From contig NZ_AEEB01000003.1 in NCBI RefSeq assembly GCF_000179775.1, positions 558,001-622,000 of the forward strand: 64,000 nt of DNA. The letters are read 5' to 3'. Under the pieces are notes generated by a model. It did not search any database and was not told where the DNA came from. It saw nothing but the letters and a program-made list of their open reading frames with translations. The first letter of the stretch is position 1, and each line of letters starts with the position of its first letter. The DNA is from Ahrensia sp. R2A130 (lineage in GTDB: Bacteria > Pseudomonadota > Alphaproteobacteria > Rhizobiales > Rhizobiaceae). Position numbers and translations under genes: made by a program. Positions 36,155 through 47,019 of this stretch are shown here, piece by piece.

Positions 36155-38299
36155 TTAGTGTGCGAGAACTGCGAGAAGCAGCAACGCCACGATGTTCGTG
36201 ATCTTGATCATCGGGTTCACAGCTGGACCAGCGGTGTCCTTGTAGGGATCACCAACGGTGTCGCCGGTCACGGACGCTTTATGCGCGTCGCTACCTTTTT
36301 CGTGCTTCACGCCGTCTTTGTCGATGAAACCATCTTCAAAGGACTTCTTGGCGTTATCCCAGGCACCGCCACCGGCGGTCATTGAAACAGCCACGTAGAA
36401 GCCGGTCACGATCACACCCAGCAGCATCGCGCCAAGAGCAGCGAATGCGTTGGCCGGTGTCGAGATCGCGGAGACCGCGAAATAGACGAAGATCGGCGAA
36501 AGAACCGGCAGCAGCGATGGCAGGATCATTTCCTTGATCGCAGCTTTGGTCAGGATGTCGACGCCACGGGCATAGTCGGGCTTCGACGTACCGGCCATGA
36601 TGCCCGGATCAGCCTTGAACTGGCGACGCACCTCTTCAACGATCGAACCGGCAGCGCGGCCGACAGCAGTCATGGACATGCCACCGAACAGGAACGGCAG
36701 CAGGCCACCGAACAACAGGCCGGACACTACGTAGGGGTTCGACAGGTTGAACAGAGTGTCAGCGTTGATGCCGAAGAAGACCGAGCCTTCCTGAGCGGTT
36801 GAAGCAAAGAACTTCAGGTCTTCTGTATAGGCTGCAAACAGCACCAGCGCACCGAGACCGGCGGAACCAATCGCGTAACCCTTGGTGACAGCTTTGGTCG
36901 TGTTACCAACTGCATCGAGCGCATCCGTCGTGGCGCGTACTTCTGCGGGCAGTTCAGCCATTTCAGCGATACCACCGGCGTTATCGGTCACGGGACCGAA
37001 AGCGTCGAGCGCCACCACGAAACCGGCAACAGCCAACATGGCAGTCACGGTGATCGCGATACCAAACAGACCGGCCAGAGCGTGTGTCGAAAGGATACCG
37101 ACGATGATGATGATCGCAGGAATCGCAGTCGCTTCGAGCGAGATAGCCAAACCCTGGATCACGTTCGTGCCGTGGCCCGTAACCGATGCCTGCGAGATGG
37201 AACGCACCGGGCGGTATTCGACGCCCGTGTAATATTCCGTCACCCAGATGATGAGGCCAGTGATGATGAGACCGATCAACATGCAGTAGAACAGGTCAGC
37301 AGCGGTGAAGGTGGTGCCCGTGGATGTGGTGAACGACGTATCGAAACCAACCCAGAAGAACATCAACGCACCAAGCGCGATGGCCGACAGCACGGCACAG
37401 GCGATGAAGCCTTTGTACAGCGCGCCCATGATGGAGTTGTTGGAGCCCAGTTTCACAGCAAACGTGCCGACGATGGAAGTCAGCACGCAAACGCCGCCGA
37501 TCACCAATGGCAGCAGCATCAGCAGCGAAGCTTCAGCACCTGTGAAGAAGATTGATGCAAGAACCATGGTCGCAACCACGGTGACCGCATAGGTCTCGAA
37601 CAGGTCAGCCGCCATACCGGCGCAGTCACCAACGTTGTCGCCAACGTTGTCTGCGATGGTGGCAGGGTTACGGGGGTCATCCTCAGGGATACCAGCTTCC
37701 ACTTTACCGACGAGATCGCCGCCAACATCTGCACCCTTGGTGAAGATGCCGCCGCCTAGACGGGCAAAGATGGAGATAAGCGAAGCGCCAAAGCCAAGCG
37801 ACACGAGGCCGTCAACGACGGTGCGGTCGGTATTGGCGAGGCCCATCGGGCCAGTCAGCACCCAGTAGAAGACCGCAACGCCCAAAAGCGCGAGACCTGC
37901 AACCAGCATGCCGGTGACCGCGCCGGATTTGAACGCGATGTCCAAACCACCAGCCAGCGACTTCGAAGCAGCCTGTGCGGTGCGCACATTGGCGCGCACC
38001 GAAACCAGCATGCCGATGAAACCTGCGATACCCGACAGGATTGCGCCGATTGCGAAGCCGATGGCAGCAACGGGACCAAGCAGCGCCCATGCGATGACGA
38101 GAACAACAGCGCCAACGATGGCGATGGTCATGTACTGGCGCGACAAATAGGCTTGTGCGCCTTCTTGAATTGCAGAAGCGATTTCCTGCATGCGAGCGTT
38201 ACCGGCGTCTGCGCTCATGACCGAGCGCGAGGCCCAGATGGCATAGACGATCGACAACAGTCCGCAGACGATTGCGAAATAAAGGGGGGTCATTTTCAA
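36155..38299 (-). CDS. hppA: membrane pyrophosphatase, proton-pumping, potassium-independent type
   Basis: 714 residues, sixteen helices. Hydrolyses pyrophosphate and pumps protons across the inner membrane. Signatures: [54 protein letters not shown] and [12 protein letters not shown]. In the diagnostic segment [18 protein letters not shown] the residue after GNTT is Lys, the mark of the potassium-independent group (an Ala there marks the potassium-dependent group). Ends before the shared terminator. The 189 bp upstream hold a seven-base hairpin and probably its promoter. Confidence 0.95.
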   Translation of the reverse strand: MKMTPLYFAIVCGLLSIVYAIWASRSVMSADAGNARMQEIASAIQEGAQAYLSRQYMTIAIVGAVVLVIAWALLGPVAAIGFAIGAILSGIAGFIGMLVSVRANVRTAQAASKSLAGGLDIAFKSGAVTGMLVAGLALLGVAVFYWVLTGPMGLANTDRTVVDGLVSLGFGASLISIFARLGGGIFTKGADVGGDLVGKVEAGIPEDDPRNPATIADNVGDNVGDCAGMAADLFETYAVTVVATMVLASIFFTGAEASLLMLLPLVIGGVCVLTSIVGTFAVKLGSNNSIMGALYKGFIACAVLSAIALGALMFFWVGFDTSFTTSTGTTFTAADLFYCMLIGLIITGLIIWVTEYYTGVEYRPVRSISQASVTGHGTNVIQGLAISLEATAIPAIIIIVGILSTHALAGLFGIAITVTAMLAVAGFVVALDAFGPVTDNAGGIAEMAELPAEVRATTDALDAVGNTTKAVTKGYAIGSAGLGALVLFAAYTEDLKFFASTAQEGSVFFGINADTLFNLSNPYVVSGLLFGGLLPFLFGGMSMTAVGRAAGSIVEEVRRQFKADPGIMAGTSKPDYARGVDILTKAAIKEMILPSLLPVLSPIFVYFAVSAISTPANAFAALGAMLLGVIVTGFYVAVSMTAGGGAWDNAKKSFEDGFIDKDGVKHEKGSDAHKASVTGDTVGDPYKDTAGPAVNPMIKITNIVALLLLAVLAH

Positions 38300-38373
38300 C
38301 TTCCCGAGTTGATGATGTGTCCTGATGATCCCGCTTCAGAATTTGGCCGGGTAGAGCAGAACGTTTTTTCGGG

Positions 38374-38395
38374 CGGGAGCTTTGGAAGGCTCCCG
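38374..38395 (-). other. stem-loop in the leader of hppA
   Basis: CGGGAGC (38374-38380) / GCTCCCG (38389-38395), loop of eight. On the transcribed strand it is followed by CCCGAAAAAA, not T residues, so it is not a clear terminator for the upstream MFS gene. Confidence 0.3.
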
Positions 38396-38488
38396 ACTTC
38401 CGCGCACAGGACTAGCGGCAGTTAGGAAAATTTCAAGCTTTGAGGCGAAAAAACGGCGGATATTGTCGCAGGTGGTCGGAAATTCGCT

Positions 38489-39742
38489 TTAGCTTGCAGT
38501 CGCGCGGCGGGTTTTCAGCGCCAACCAGCCCAGTGAACCAAGGCAAAGAGCGACGACCGGAAAGACCACCATATTGATGGCATCCCAGCCACCTTCGCCA
38601 AATGTGTTCAGCGTTTGGCCGGACATGAACGAACCGAAGGCGACAAAACCAAACAGGATGAAATCGTTTGCACCCTGCGCTTTCGATTTTTCGGATGGCT
38701 CGTAACAATCGGTCAGCATCGCGGTCGCACCGATAAACCCGAAGTTCCAGCCGACACCCAGCAAAATGAGCGCGATGTAGAAATTGCCAAGCGTAATTCC
38801 CGAAAGTCCAACCAGCGCGCAAGCGATGAGCAAAGCCATGCCAATAGCGACGATCTTTTCCTTGCCGTAACGCGCGATGAGATTGCCGGTGAAGAAGGAT
38901 GGGCCGAACATCGCCATGACGTGCCACTGAATGCCCCAGGTCGAATCGTCCGGCGAAAAACCGCACATCGCCATCGCAAGCGGTGCGCCCGTCATGACGA
39001 ACGACATCAAGGCATAGGAACCTGTGGCGCAAAGCACAGATACCATAAAACGCGGCTGCGCCATGATTTCCATCAGCGGGCGGCCCTTGTCTGCCCCTGC
39101 CCGTTCAGCCTTGGTAGCAGGACGCTCGAATCGCAGCATGGACAGCACGAACACGCCAGCCAACCAAAGGAATGCGCCGGCAAAGTAAGCGCCTGCAAAT
39201 TCTATCGGTGCGAAGAAATCACGGAAATAAATCGCCGTTTGCGGACCGATAATCGCTGCAAAGATGCCGCCTGCCAGCACCCATGAAATCGCCTTTGGCT
39301 TAAAGTCCGGCGTCCCTTGGTCGGCAGCGGCAAACCGGAATTGCTGGACGAAAGAACTGCCCCCACCTGACATCGCCATGCCGATGCAGAACATCCAGAA
39401 ATCGGCCTGTATCAGCGCATAACTGCACAGCAGCGAACCGCAGATACCGATGACCGAACCGAACATGAAACCCAAACGTCTGCCGACGCGCGCCATGAAC
39501 ATCGCCGCCGGAAGCGCCATCAGCGCGACGCCGAGATTGTATCCCGTCACCGGAGCAGTCGCGAGCGACTTGTCAGCACCCAGCAGATAAAGCCCCGCCA
39601 AGCCGCCCAAAGCGATGGAAATAGGAGCAGCAGAACCGCAAACAGCCTGAGCCAAAGACAACAGCAGCGCGTTGCGCTTTGCGGATGCGTTCGGGTCAAT
39701 ATCGATCTGGGCTTGCGGTGCGCCGGTCGGTTCAGAGGACAT
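38489..39742 (-). CDS. MFS transporter (twelve-helix)
   Basis: 417 residues, twelve helices. Major facilitator traits: GYNLGVALMALPAAMFMARVGRRLGFMFGSVIG (motif A region after helix 2) and the mirror copy LIARYGKEKIVAIGMALLIACALVGL after helix 8. The central loop is short. Substrate unknown; it does not resemble an enzyme-linked exporter. Starts 81 bp after thiL, so may be the last gene of the rib-nus-thiL run. Confidence 0.85.
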   Translation of the reverse strand: MSSEPTGAPQAQIDIDPNASAKRNALLLSLAQAVCGSAAPISIALGGLAGLYLLGADKSLATAPVTGYNLGVALMALPAAMFMARVGRRLGFMFGSVIGICGSLLCSYALIQADFWMFCIGMAMSGGGSSFVQQFRFAAADQGTPDFKPKAISWVLAGGIFAAIIGPQTAIYFRDFFAPIEFAGAYFAGAFLWLAGVFVLSMLRFERPATKAERAGADKGRPLMEIMAQPRFMVSVLCATGSYALMSFVMTGAPLAMAMCGFSPDDSTWGIQWHVMAMFGPSFFTGNLIARYGKEKIVAIGMALLIACALVGLSGITLGNFYIALILLGVGWNFGFIGATAMLTDCYEPSEKSKAQGANDFILFGFVAFGSFMSGQTLNTFGEGGWDAINMVVFPVVALCLGSLGWLALKTRRATAS

Positions 39743-39823
39743 GGGCTGTTAGTGCTGATTGCTGGTTTCGATGTGACTCAGCAGTCGCACACCGCAGGAA
39801 GAAAGGCGACACGCCCAACCCAA

Positions 39824-40810
39824 TCAACCGCCCGAAAAGTGATCGTATCCCGCCCGTGTGCCCATCGGCATAGGTTGGCCGGAAACATCCGTAACAACCA
39901 CGCCAGAACCGACTTCTTGTATCGTTCCAATATGATGGCACTTCGCCATTGGCCCCGATGTCAGCTCGGATAGCGCCGATGCGGGCGCGGTGAACAAAAC
40001 GACGTAATCGTCCCCCGCAGTGAAAGCGTCTTCGAGGCTAAACGCACCAGCATCTACCAGCTGTGAAACGACTGCGTTCAACGGAACCGAATCTGCCTGC
40101 AAGACCGCGCCCACTTCGCTTGCTTTGCACAGTCGCTGCAGGTCGAGCAGCAAGCCATCCGAGACATCCATTGATGCCGTGGCATGAGTTCGAACGAGAC
40201 CAGCCACCAGATCCGGAAAGGCGATCATCGGCGCGCTATAGGCGGATGCCAGTTCAGAAATCTCTGCTGCGCTCAATCCGGCTTGCTTCGCCCAAGGCAC
40301 ATCACGGATAGCCTGCAACCCGGCGCCGCTGGTGCCAATGCAGCCTGATAGAAAAATCACATCGCCCACCGATGCACCGCGCCGTTGCACAATTTTTCCC
40401 TGTGGTACTTCGCCGAAAGCGGTAACGGAGATTACCAGCGTATCGCCGCCAACGGTCATATCACCGCCAAGCAGGAGACCATGCGCCTGCTGGCTCAACC
40501 CGTCGGCGAACTGCTTCATCCAATCATCAGACGGGCTTTCAGGAAAAGCGAGTGCCAGCGTATATCCCACCGGATCTGCACCCTTGGCAATCAGGTCCGA
40601 TAAATTGGCGGTGATGGCTTTGACGGCAATATCGAAAGGCCGGTCATCAGGCAGAAAATGTGTACCCTGCACCAGCGTATCGGCGGTGATGACAAGATCG
40701 GTTCCTGCGCTTGGGCTCAGGCAGGCCGCATCATCACGCAAACCCAAAGCTGCCGGCGACGCGAGTGGCGCAAGGTATGTCTGAATAAAATGGGTTTCGT
40801 CAGCCGCCAT
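39824..40810 (-). CDS. thiL: thiamine-monophosphate kinase
   Basis: 328 residues. Phosphorylates thiamine phosphate to the active diphosphate. AIR synthase fold: GLRDDAACLSPSAGTDLVITADTLVQGTHFLPDD (Asp metal ligands), AVKAITANLSDLIAKGADPVGYTLALAFPE, LLLGGDMTVGG, VSDGLLLDLQRLC and FTAGDDYVVLFT. Starts 2 bp after the nusB stop. No thiamine riboswitch is needed or seen because it sits inside the operon. Confidence 0.93.
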   Translation of the reverse strand: MAADETHFIQTYLAPLASPAALGLRDDAACLSPSAGTDLVITADTLVQGTHFLPDDRPFDIAVKAITANLSDLIAKGADPVGYTLALAFPESPSDDWMKQFADGLSQQAHGLLLGGDMTVGGDTLVISVTAFGEVPQGKIVQRRGASVGDVIFLSGCIGTSGAGLQAIRDVPWAKQAGLSAAEISELASAYSAPMIAFPDLVAGLVRTHATASMDVSDGLLLDLQRLCKASEVGAVLQADSVPLNAVVSQLVDAGAFSLEDAFTAGDDYVVLFTAPASALSELTSGPMAKCHHIGTIQEVGSGVVVTDVSGQPMPMGTRAGYDHFSGG

Positions 40811-40812
40811 GG

Positions 40813-41373
40813 CTACTGGTCGGAAGGTGCGTCGCCCGCATCATCTTTACCTTCGACAGCAAGCGGTTCGACTGCCTCGCCTTCGGGCAGGTTTTTCGGG
40901 TCGAGTTCGCCGTCGCGAAGCTGGCGGGCAACTTTGTCCAGCACGCCATTCACCATTTTCGGCTCGTCGCTTTCGAAGAACGCCTTCGTCACCTCGATAT
41001 ACTCGCTCACCACAACGCGGGCGCTTACGTCCGGGCGGTTGATGAGTTCGAACACCGCTGCCCGCAACACGGCGCGAAGGGTGGAGTCGATACGCGAGAG
41101 CGGCCAGTCTTTCGTCAGCGCATCATGGATGACAGGGTCGATCTTCTTCTGGTCGCGAACCACACCGCCGACGATGCCGCGAAACCATGATGGGTCTGCG
41201 TCGAGATAGGTTTCACCGTCGATCTCATGGCCCAGCCGGAAGTTCTCGTACTCCGCAACCACTTCGGTCAGACCCGCTCCGCCAATATCCATCTGGTACA
41301 GCGCCTGCACGGCGGAAAGACGAGCAGAACCGCGTTTGTTGGCGGGCTTCATGGCGCGTTCTTTGGTGGCCAT
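40813..41373 (-). CDS. nusB: transcription antitermination factor NusB
   Basis: 186 residues (ATG 41373; ATG 41352 is an alternative, skipping seven). Binds boxA RNA with NusE to antiterminate rRNA operons. Seen: [69 protein letters not shown]-terminal tail rich in Glu/Asp ([20 protein letters not shown]) extends past the core. Starts 3 bp after the ribH stop. Confidence 0.93.
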   Translation of the reverse strand: MATKERAMKPANKRGSARLSAVQALYQMDIGGAGLTEVVAEYENFRLGHEIDGETYLDADPSWFRGIVGGVVRDQKKIDPVIHDALTKDWPLSRIDSTLRAVLRAAVFELINRPDVSARVVVSEYIEVTKAFFESDEPKMVNGVLDKVARQLRDGELDPKNLPEGEAVEPLAVEGKDDAGDAPSDQ

Positions 41374-41376
41374 CGG

Positions 41377-41820
41377 TTAGGCCCCCATCAGGTGGTTGCG
41401 AAGTTCGATCATATCGAGTGCAGCGCTGGCGGCGTGTCCGCCTTTGTTGAGATCATCGGTATCGGCACGGCGCTTGGCCTGCTCTTCGTTCTCGGTGGTC
41501 TGAATACCGTTACCCAGTGCCAAACATTCGGCAATCGTCAGATCCATGATCGCGCGGGCGCTTTCGAATGCCACGATGTCGAAATGTGCCGTTTCGCCGC
41601 GAATAACGCAGCCCAACGTGACGAATCCATCATAATGCTTGCCGCCGGTCGCCATGCCTTCGAGTGCCATCGAAACGGCAGCTGGAATTTCCAGCACGCC
41701 CGGCACATCCAACTTGTCCCACGTCGCACCCCGATCTTTCAGCACTGCCTCCGCGCCAGCCACGAGGCCTTTGGAGATGTGCGAATAGTAGGGAGCGTCG
41801 ATTACGAGAATATGCGGCAT
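41377..41820 (-). CDS. ribH: 6,7-dimethyl-8-ribityllumazine synthase
   Basis: 147 residues from the ATG at 41820 (MPHILVIDAPYYSHISKGLV). Condenses a ribulose-derived butanone phosphate with the pyrimidine from RibD. Seen: GVLEIPAAVSMALEGM, FVTLGCVIRGETAHFDIVAFES with the catalytic His after the ETAHFD turn, and ALGNGIQTTENEEQAKRRAD. A longer frame to 41913 would add 31 residues of unlike composition. Confidence 0.93.
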   Translation of the reverse strand: MPHILVIDAPYYSHISKGLVAGAEAVLKDRGATWDKLDVPGVLEIPAAVSMALEGMATGGKHYDGFVTLGCVIRGETAHFDIVAFESARAIMDLTIAECLALGNGIQTTENEEQAKRRADTDDLNKGGHAASAALDMIELRNHLMGA

Positions 41821-41927
41821 GATATGGGTCCGGCTGCGGTTGGGCCGCTCAAACCATGGCCGCGCGCACATGACAAGGCGAATGCAGTGTCGCGGGGCCG
41901 GTCTTGGCCTCAAGTATCATGCGGCAA

Positions 41928-42530
41928 TCAGGTTGAGGTGGAAGGAAACTCGGCGAGACGTGCTGCGTAGCGGGCCATGGTGTCGATTTCGAGATTTACA
42001 CGATCACCGGCTTTCATATAGCCCCAAGTGGTGACGGAGAGCGAATGGGTGATCAGCAATACATCGAAACGAACACCATCGATGCCGTTAACGGTAAGCG
42101 AAGTGCCGTCCAACGCGACGGAGCCTTTTTCGGCGATAAAGCGGGCAAGGTTTTCAGGCGCTTCCAGCGTGAACCGCGTGGCATCGCCTTCGTCTTTCAC
42201 GGACACCACGTTAGCCATACCATCGACGTGACCGGCCACGATGTGCCCGCCCAACTCATCGCCAACCTTGAGCGCGCGTTCCAGGTTCAAACGAGTGCCC
42301 ATAGTCCAATCGGCCGCCGTGGTGAGACGAAGAGCTTCCTCCCACGCTTCGACCTGATAGGTGCCCTGCCCCTTTTCCACGACAGTCAGGCATACACCTG
42401 CGTGCGCGATGGATGCCCCGATATCAATGCCGTCCACGTCGTAGGCAGTTGCCACAGTAAAGCGCCTGCCCTGCGGCAATTGCTCCACGCTTTCGATGGT
42501 GCCGATGTCGGTGATGATGCCGGTGAACAT
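41928..42530 (-). CDS. ribE: riboflavin synthase, alpha chain
   Basis: 200 residues. Dismutates two lumazines to riboflavin. Starts MFTGIITDIGTIESVEQ and shows two lumazine-binding repeats: first GASIAHAGVCLTVVEKGQGTYQVEAWEEALRLTT, second GGHIVAGHVDGMANVV and GSVALDGTSLTVNGIDGVRFDVLLI. Begins 3 bp after the ribD stop. Some nomenclatures call this gene ribC. Confidence 0.95.
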   Translation of the reverse strand: MFTGIITDIGTIESVEQLPQGRRFTVATAYDVDGIDIGASIAHAGVCLTVVEKGQGTYQVEAWEEALRLTTAADWTMGTRLNLERALKVGDELGGHIVAGHVDGMANVVSVKDEGDATRFTLEAPENLARFIAEKGSVALDGTSLTVNGIDGVRFDVLLITHSLSVTTWGYMKAGDRVNLEIDTMARYAARLAEFPSTST

Positions 42531-42533
42531 GGC

Positions 42534-43619
42534 CTAGCCTTTGGAAAAGAAATGCAGTTGATTGGGACCGAGTTGCAATGTGCGACCGGCATTGAATTCC
42601 GCTGGAATGGTGGCAAGCGTGATCGGAGAAGCGATCCCATCCGGCCCCACATCCTTCGCGCCAACAAAGAAAGCGATTTCGTCCACAAGTCCAGCGTTCA
42701 AAAAGCTGCTAGCCAGTTGCGCTCCGCCTTCCAACATGAGGCTCGAAATGCCGCGTGCGCCCAAATCGTCCAGCACTTCCGGCAAGGCGATATGGCCATT
42801 CTCTGCTTCGGCAGCGAAGTGACGGACGCCACTTGCAAGAAGATGCTCAGGCAAGCCCGGCAGCGTCGAAATCAGATGAACAGGCACGGTGCGCGCGCTG
42901 GCTACCAAGCGCGACGTCTCTGTCAGCACACCAGCACTGTCAAAGATGAAACGCTCCGGCGAACGCGCTTCCAATCCAGACAAACGGCACGTCAGATCAG
43001 GGTCATCCGCCTCGACCGTGCCGCGCCCGACAGCAATCGCATCGTGTTCGGCACGCATCCGGTGAACCATGGCGCGTGCAAGCGGACCGGTTATCGAAAC
43101 CTCTTCGCCCGTTCGCCCCAACATACCATCGCGGGAGACGGCCAGTTTCAGCGTGACCATCGGACGACCCAGCCGCTTGCGGGTTAGATAGCCACGCATG
43201 TCACTACCCGCAATTTCGCTGCCCTGCCCGGCATGAACCGCGATTTCGGCCTCACGCAACATCGCATGGCCTTTGCCATCAACACGGTGATCGGGGTCGA
43301 TATAGGCGGTGTGAACCTCGGCAACACCAGCGTTGATCAGCGCCTGCGCGCAGGGAGGGGTTGCACCGTGATGAGCGCAGGGCTCCAGCGTGACGTAAGC
43401 GATAGAACCCACCGCATTTGGTCCGGCCTGATCGAGCGCCACCCGTTCGGCGTGGGGTCTGCCGCCCTTGGCGGTGATGCCTCGACCGACAACGCGCCCG
43501 TCTTTCACCAGCAACGTGCCAACACTGGGGTTCGTGCCTGTTAGCCCGCGATGGCGACGCGCCAGTCGCAAACAAGCACCCATCCATTCAGCGTGGGTGC
43601 GTGGCTCATTTCTCGCCAT
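42534..43619 (-). CDS. ribD: bifunctional diaminohydroxyphosphoribosylaminopyrimidine deaminase / reductase
   Basis: 361 residues from the ATG at 43619 with GAGG six bases upstream; the longer ATG at 43637 is less likely. The deaminase domain has the zinc motifs [13 protein letters not shown] and [15 protein letters not shown]; the reductase domain has [41 protein letters not shown] and [21 protein letters not shown]. Two steps of riboflavin synthesis. Overlaps the nrdR stop by 14 bp. Confidence 0.94.
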   Translation of the reverse strand: MARNEPRTHAEWMGACLRLARRHRGLTGTNPSVGTLLVKDGRVVGRGITAKGGRPHAERVALDQAGPNAVGSIAYVTLEPCAHHGATPPCAQALINAGVAEVHTAYIDPDHRVDGKGHAMLREAEIAVHAGQGSEIAGSDMRGYLTRKRLGRPMVTLKLAVSRDGMLGRTGEEVSITGPLARAMVHRMRAEHDAIAVGRGTVEADDPDLTCRLSGLEARSPERFIFDSAGVLTETSRLVASARTVPVHLISTLPGLPEHLLASGVRHFAAEAENGHIALPEVLDDLGARGISSLMLEGGAQLASSFLNAGLVDEIAFFVGAKDVGPDGIASPITLATIPAEFNAGRTLQLGPNQLHFFSKG

Positions 43620-44067
43620 CGGCCTCAAGCTCATCAAGCAACGAGCGGAAATCTCCTGCCTCGTTGAAGTCGCGATAGACGCTTGCGAACCGCATGTAAG
43701 CGATCAGGTCGACGTCTTTCAGCGCGTCCAGCGCCATGGCTCCGATGGTGTCGACAGGTATCTCCGTCTCGCCACTCGCCTCTAGCTGGCGAATAATGCT
43801 CGACACCATTCGTGCAACTTTCGCCTCATCCACATCGCGCTTCCGCAGTGCAAGACTAAGCGACTTTTCCAGCTTTTCGCGGTTGAACGGCACAGAGCGG
43901 CCGGACTTTTTCAGCACGGTCAGTTCGCGCAGTTGAACGCGCTCGAATGTCGTGAAGCGACCGCCACATTCACCGCAAGCGCGGCGGCGGCGAATGGCGG
44001 TATCATCTTCCGACGCACGGCTGTCTTTGACCTGCGACCCTTCAGCCGCGCAGAACGGACAGCGCAT
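43606..44067 (-). CDS. nrdR: transcriptional repressor NrdR
   Basis: 153 residues. Zinc ribbon: two cysteine pairs, MRCPFC at the start and ACGECGGRF at about 31-34. The ATP-cone follows ([28 protein letters not shown] and [18 protein letters not shown]). Represses ribonucleotide reductase genes when dATP is high. Follows glyA closely, overlaps ribD. The C-terminal end DELEADGEK is typical. Confidence 0.95.
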   Translation of the reverse strand: MRCPFCAAEGSQVKDSRASEDDTAIRRRRACGECGGRFTTFERVQLRELTVLKKSGRSVPFNREKLEKSLSLALRKRDVDEAKVARMVSSIIRQLEASGETEIPVDTIGAMALDALKDVDLIAYMRFASVYRDFNEAGDFRSLLDELEADGEK

Positions 44068-44073
44068 CGTGGC

Positions 44074-45387
44074 TTACAGGTTCGGGTAGATCGGGAAGCG
44101 GTCGGTGAGCGCGATAATCTTCTTCGCCACGGCCTGCTCGACTTCGCCGTTACCGTCTTCGCCGTTAGCAGCAAGCCCGTCCAGCACTTCCAGAATGCAT
44201 TCGCCGACCTGCTGGAATTCGGCAACTCCGAAGCCGCGTGTGGTGGCAGCAGGCGTTCCCAAACGAACGCCGGAGGTCACCATCGGCTTTTCAGGGTCGA
44301 ACGGCACACCGTTCTTATTGCAGGTCATGTTCGCACGACCAAGTGCTGCCTCAGCAGCCTTGCCCGTCACGCCTTTGGGTCGAAGGTCGACCAGCAAAAC
44401 GTGGGTGTCCGTGCCGCCGGATACGAGATCCAGCCCGCCTGCCCGCAGCGTTTCGCCAAGCGCCTTCGCGTTCTCGACAACATCGGCAACATAAGAACGA
44501 TATTCCGGTGTCAGCGCTTCGCCGAACGCGACCGCTTTACCCGCGATGACGTGCATAAGCGGGCCGCCCTGAATGCCGGGGAAGATCGCAGAGTTGAATT
44601 TCTTCGCCAGCGCTTCATCGTTGGTCAAAATGATGCCGCCACGTGGACCACGCAGTGTTTTGTGCGTCGTCGACGTCGCCACATGGGCATGAGGAAACGG
44701 GCTTGGATGCGCGCCACCGGCCACGAGACCGGAGAAATGCGCCATATCCACCAGCAGATAAGCACCGACGCTATCGGCAATCTCACGGAAACGGGCAAAG
44801 TCGATCTGACGCGGATAGGCGGAACCACCGGCGATAATCATCTTCGGCTGGTGCTCTTTGGCAAGCGCTTCGACCTGATCGAAGTCCACCAGATCGTCTT
44901 CCTTGCGCACTCCATACTGAATAGCGTTGAACCATTTACCGGACTGGTTGGGTTTCGCACCATGGGTCAGGTGACCACCGGCGTCCAACGACATGCCGAG
45001 AATTGTATCGCCGGGCTGAAGCAGCGCCAGGAACACGGCCTGATTGGCCTGCGAACCGGAATTCGGCTGAACATTCGCAAAACCGCAATCGAACAATTTG
45101 CAAATACGCTCGATGGCCAGATCTTCGGCAATATCGACGAATTCGCAACCACCATAATAGCGGCGGCCTGAATAGCCTTCCGCATATTTGTTGGTCATGA
45201 TCGAACCCTGCGCTTCCAAAACGGCGCGGGACACGATGTTTTCCGATGCGATCAGCTCGACTTCATGCTGCTGACGACCAAGTTCGCCGCTTATCGCCTT
45301 CGCAATAGCAGGGTCCGTATCGGCAAGCGAACGATTGAAGAATGTGTCGTGGATCGATCCGGGGACCAGTTTTTCAGCAGAAGCCAT
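44074..45387 (-). CDS. glyA: serine hydroxymethyltransferase
   Basis: 437 residues. Interconverts serine and glycine with tetrahydrofolate; PLP enzyme. Seen: [95 protein letters not shown] (PLP lysine in THKTLRG), [15 protein letters not shown] and the end [10 protein letters not shown]-like [13 protein letters not shown]. An AGAGGTG ribosome site precedes the ATG. Starts the nrdR-rib-nus run. Confidence 0.96.
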   Translation of the reverse strand: MASAEKLVPGSIHDTFFNRSLADTDPAIAKAISGELGRQQHEVELIASENIVSRAVLEAQGSIMTNKYAEGYSGRRYYGGCEFVDIAEDLAIERICKLFDCGFANVQPNSGSQANQAVFLALLQPGDTILGMSLDAGGHLTHGAKPNQSGKWFNAIQYGVRKEDDLVDFDQVEALAKEHQPKMIIAGGSAYPRQIDFARFREIADSVGAYLLVDMAHFSGLVAGGAHPSPFPHAHVATSTTHKTLRGPRGGIILTNDEALAKKFNSAIFPGIQGGPLMHVIAGKAVAFGEALTPEYRSYVADVVENAKALGETLRAGGLDLVSGGTDTHVLLVDLRPKGVTGKAAEAALGRANMTCNKNGVPFDPEKPMVTSGVRLGTPAATTRGFGVAEFQQVGECILEVLDGLAANGEDGNGEVEQAVAKKIIALTDRFPIYPNL

Positions 45388-45497
45388 GAGGCACCTCTAA
45401 GGGCAAAAAAGCAGTTGATCGCGTCTTAAACCAACAGCAGGCACAACCCAAGGGCTGCACCTGCGACAAGTTTTGGGAAATTTGCGTCTGAAAGAGC

Positions 45498-46763
45498 TTA
45501 ATTCTGGCTCAACACCAGTTCGTCCACACCATCACGCTGGTAGATATCATCACGGAAGTGCGCGACGCCGCTCGTGTTCGACCATGCGCTGACATAGGCG
45601 AAATAGACGGGAACCGGAGCGGTCAGCTTCAGATCGGTACGGTCACCGGAGGCGATGATGCTCTCGATATTGGAGCGGGACGCGCCGGGCGTGTCCTTGG
45701 CCAACCACACCAGCAGATCGCGCACGTTCTTCACGCGCACACAACCGGACGACTCAAAGCGCAGAAGCTTGTTGAAAATGCCTTTTTGCGGCGTGTCGTG
45801 CATGTAAACGGCGTGTGGATTGGGGAAATTGATCTTTACCGAACCCATAGCGTTGATGCGGCCAGGCTCCTGGCGAAAGCGTAGCTTGACCGCCTCTTCC
45901 GTGTTCCAATTCACCGACTGCGGAGAAACCTCTTGGCTGTTGCCGTCGAAGAGCAGGATTTTGTTCTCGGTCAGGTAATTCGGGTTTTTCCGCATCAGCG
46001 GAATAATGTCCTTCAAAATGATCGACTTCGGTGCCGTCCAATAAGGATTGAGGTTCAGCTCATAAATCTTCGAATTGAGAATCGGCGTCTGGCGGCTTTC
46101 ACGACCCACGATTGCCGTGTGACGCTGGGCAACGCGGCCCAGTTCGACGGCTTCGATTTCAGCGGCAGGAATGTTCACCATCACATAGCGATCACCCAGA
46201 TAGCCGGACATGGCTTTCAGGCGCACGAGGTTGGTTTGCAGCTGACCAAGGCGGATTGGAGCCGAAACGTTCAACGCAGCAAAGGAATAACGCCCCATAA
46301 CACCATCGGACGGCAGACCGTGGCGCGCCTGAAAGCGCTTCACAGCAGCATCGACATATGTGTCGAATTGAGGAGAGACGCCTGCACCGCGCGGCAAATC
46401 GCCGGAAATGATCAGGCGCTGGCGAAGAGCACGAACGGCATCATCTGAAACACCAAGTTCCAGCTTCTTACCAGCAGGCACGCGTGGCCAGCCGCCGTTG
46501 CGGACGATGTTGGAGTATTCAGCAATCGCCTGTTGAACAGAATCGATTGTCTGCGGCGCAAAGATAGGCGTCGAGGTAACGACCTTCGCCTTTGTCGGCG
46601 CGGTGGCATCGAAGGAATCGTTCCAGCTGTCGCGGTTTGGCGCGTTCAGGATGCGGTCGATCGCAGTTTCAGCCAGTGCCTGGTGGGGCAGTGCCGCAGC
46701 AGATGCAGAAGCGAGAGCAAGACCGAGTGCGGTGCGACGGGAAATAGGGGTATTTGCGGACAT
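45498..46763 (-). CDS. ldtP: L,D-transpeptidase (YkuD, LdtP-like)
   Basis: 421 residues with a twin-arginine-type signal (SRRTALGLALASASAAALPH, cut near ALAE). Cross-links or remodels peptidoglycan in the periplasm. Peptidoglycan-binding part near the middle (LRQRLIISGDLPRG, YVDAAVKRFQARHGLPSDGVMGRYSF) and YkuD domain: RHTAIVGRESRQTPIL, NPYWTAPKSII and the active site HDTPQKGIFNKLLRFESSGCVRVKN, with the catalytic cysteine in SSGCVRV. Same strand and 256 bp downstream of ldtR, as in the Liberibacter pair. Confidence 0.9.
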   Translation of the reverse strand: MSANTPISRRTALGLALASASAAALPHQALAETAIDRILNAPNRDSWNDSFDATAPTKAKVVTSTPIFAPQTIDSVQQAIAEYSNIVRNGGWPRVPAGKKLELGVSDDAVRALRQRLIISGDLPRGAGVSPQFDTYVDAAVKRFQARHGLPSDGVMGRYSFAALNVSAPIRLGQLQTNLVRLKAMSGYLGDRYVMVNIPAAEIEAVELGRVAQRHTAIVGRESRQTPILNSKIYELNLNPYWTAPKSIILKDIIPLMRKNPNYLTENKILLFDGNSQEVSPQSVNWNTEEAVKLRFRQEPGRINAMGSVKINFPNPHAVYMHDTPQKGIFNKLLRFESSGCVRVKNVRDLLVWLAKDTPGASRSNIESIIASGDRTDLKLTAPVPVYFAYVSAWSNTSGVAHFRDDIYQRDGVDELVLSQN

Positions 46764-47019
46764 GGTGAAACAAGTGCCTTGGTTCTTACGGACGGTTCAT
46801 AGAGGGACCGTACTCCGCACCATATCTGGCCCCTCACGCACCGATAATCTAGGGCGAGAATGGTAAACAGTTGATGATAGAAAATCCCTACGAGGTATCG
46901 CCTACCCTTCTATTGTGGCAAAATTGGCAAAACCGAACGGCTTTACCTCCGCATCCGCCGCTGTTGCGATGGATACGAAGGGGAACACGTCGCGCCGAGG
47001 CCGCAGCGCGGCTCGCTTT

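Noticed and set aside
42045-43187. 380-codon frame opposite ribE and ribD
   Set aside because: It spans two real genes in the opposite sense and lacks any family motif.
43933-45171. 412-codon frame opposite glyA and nrdR
   Set aside because: Mirror frame of glyA; composition rich in Arg, no domain.
41928-45497. FMN, TPP or glycine riboswitch near rib, thiL or glyA
   Set aside because: The rib and thiL genes are internal to an operon without long leaders, and the glyA leader of 110 bp shows no riboswitch core.
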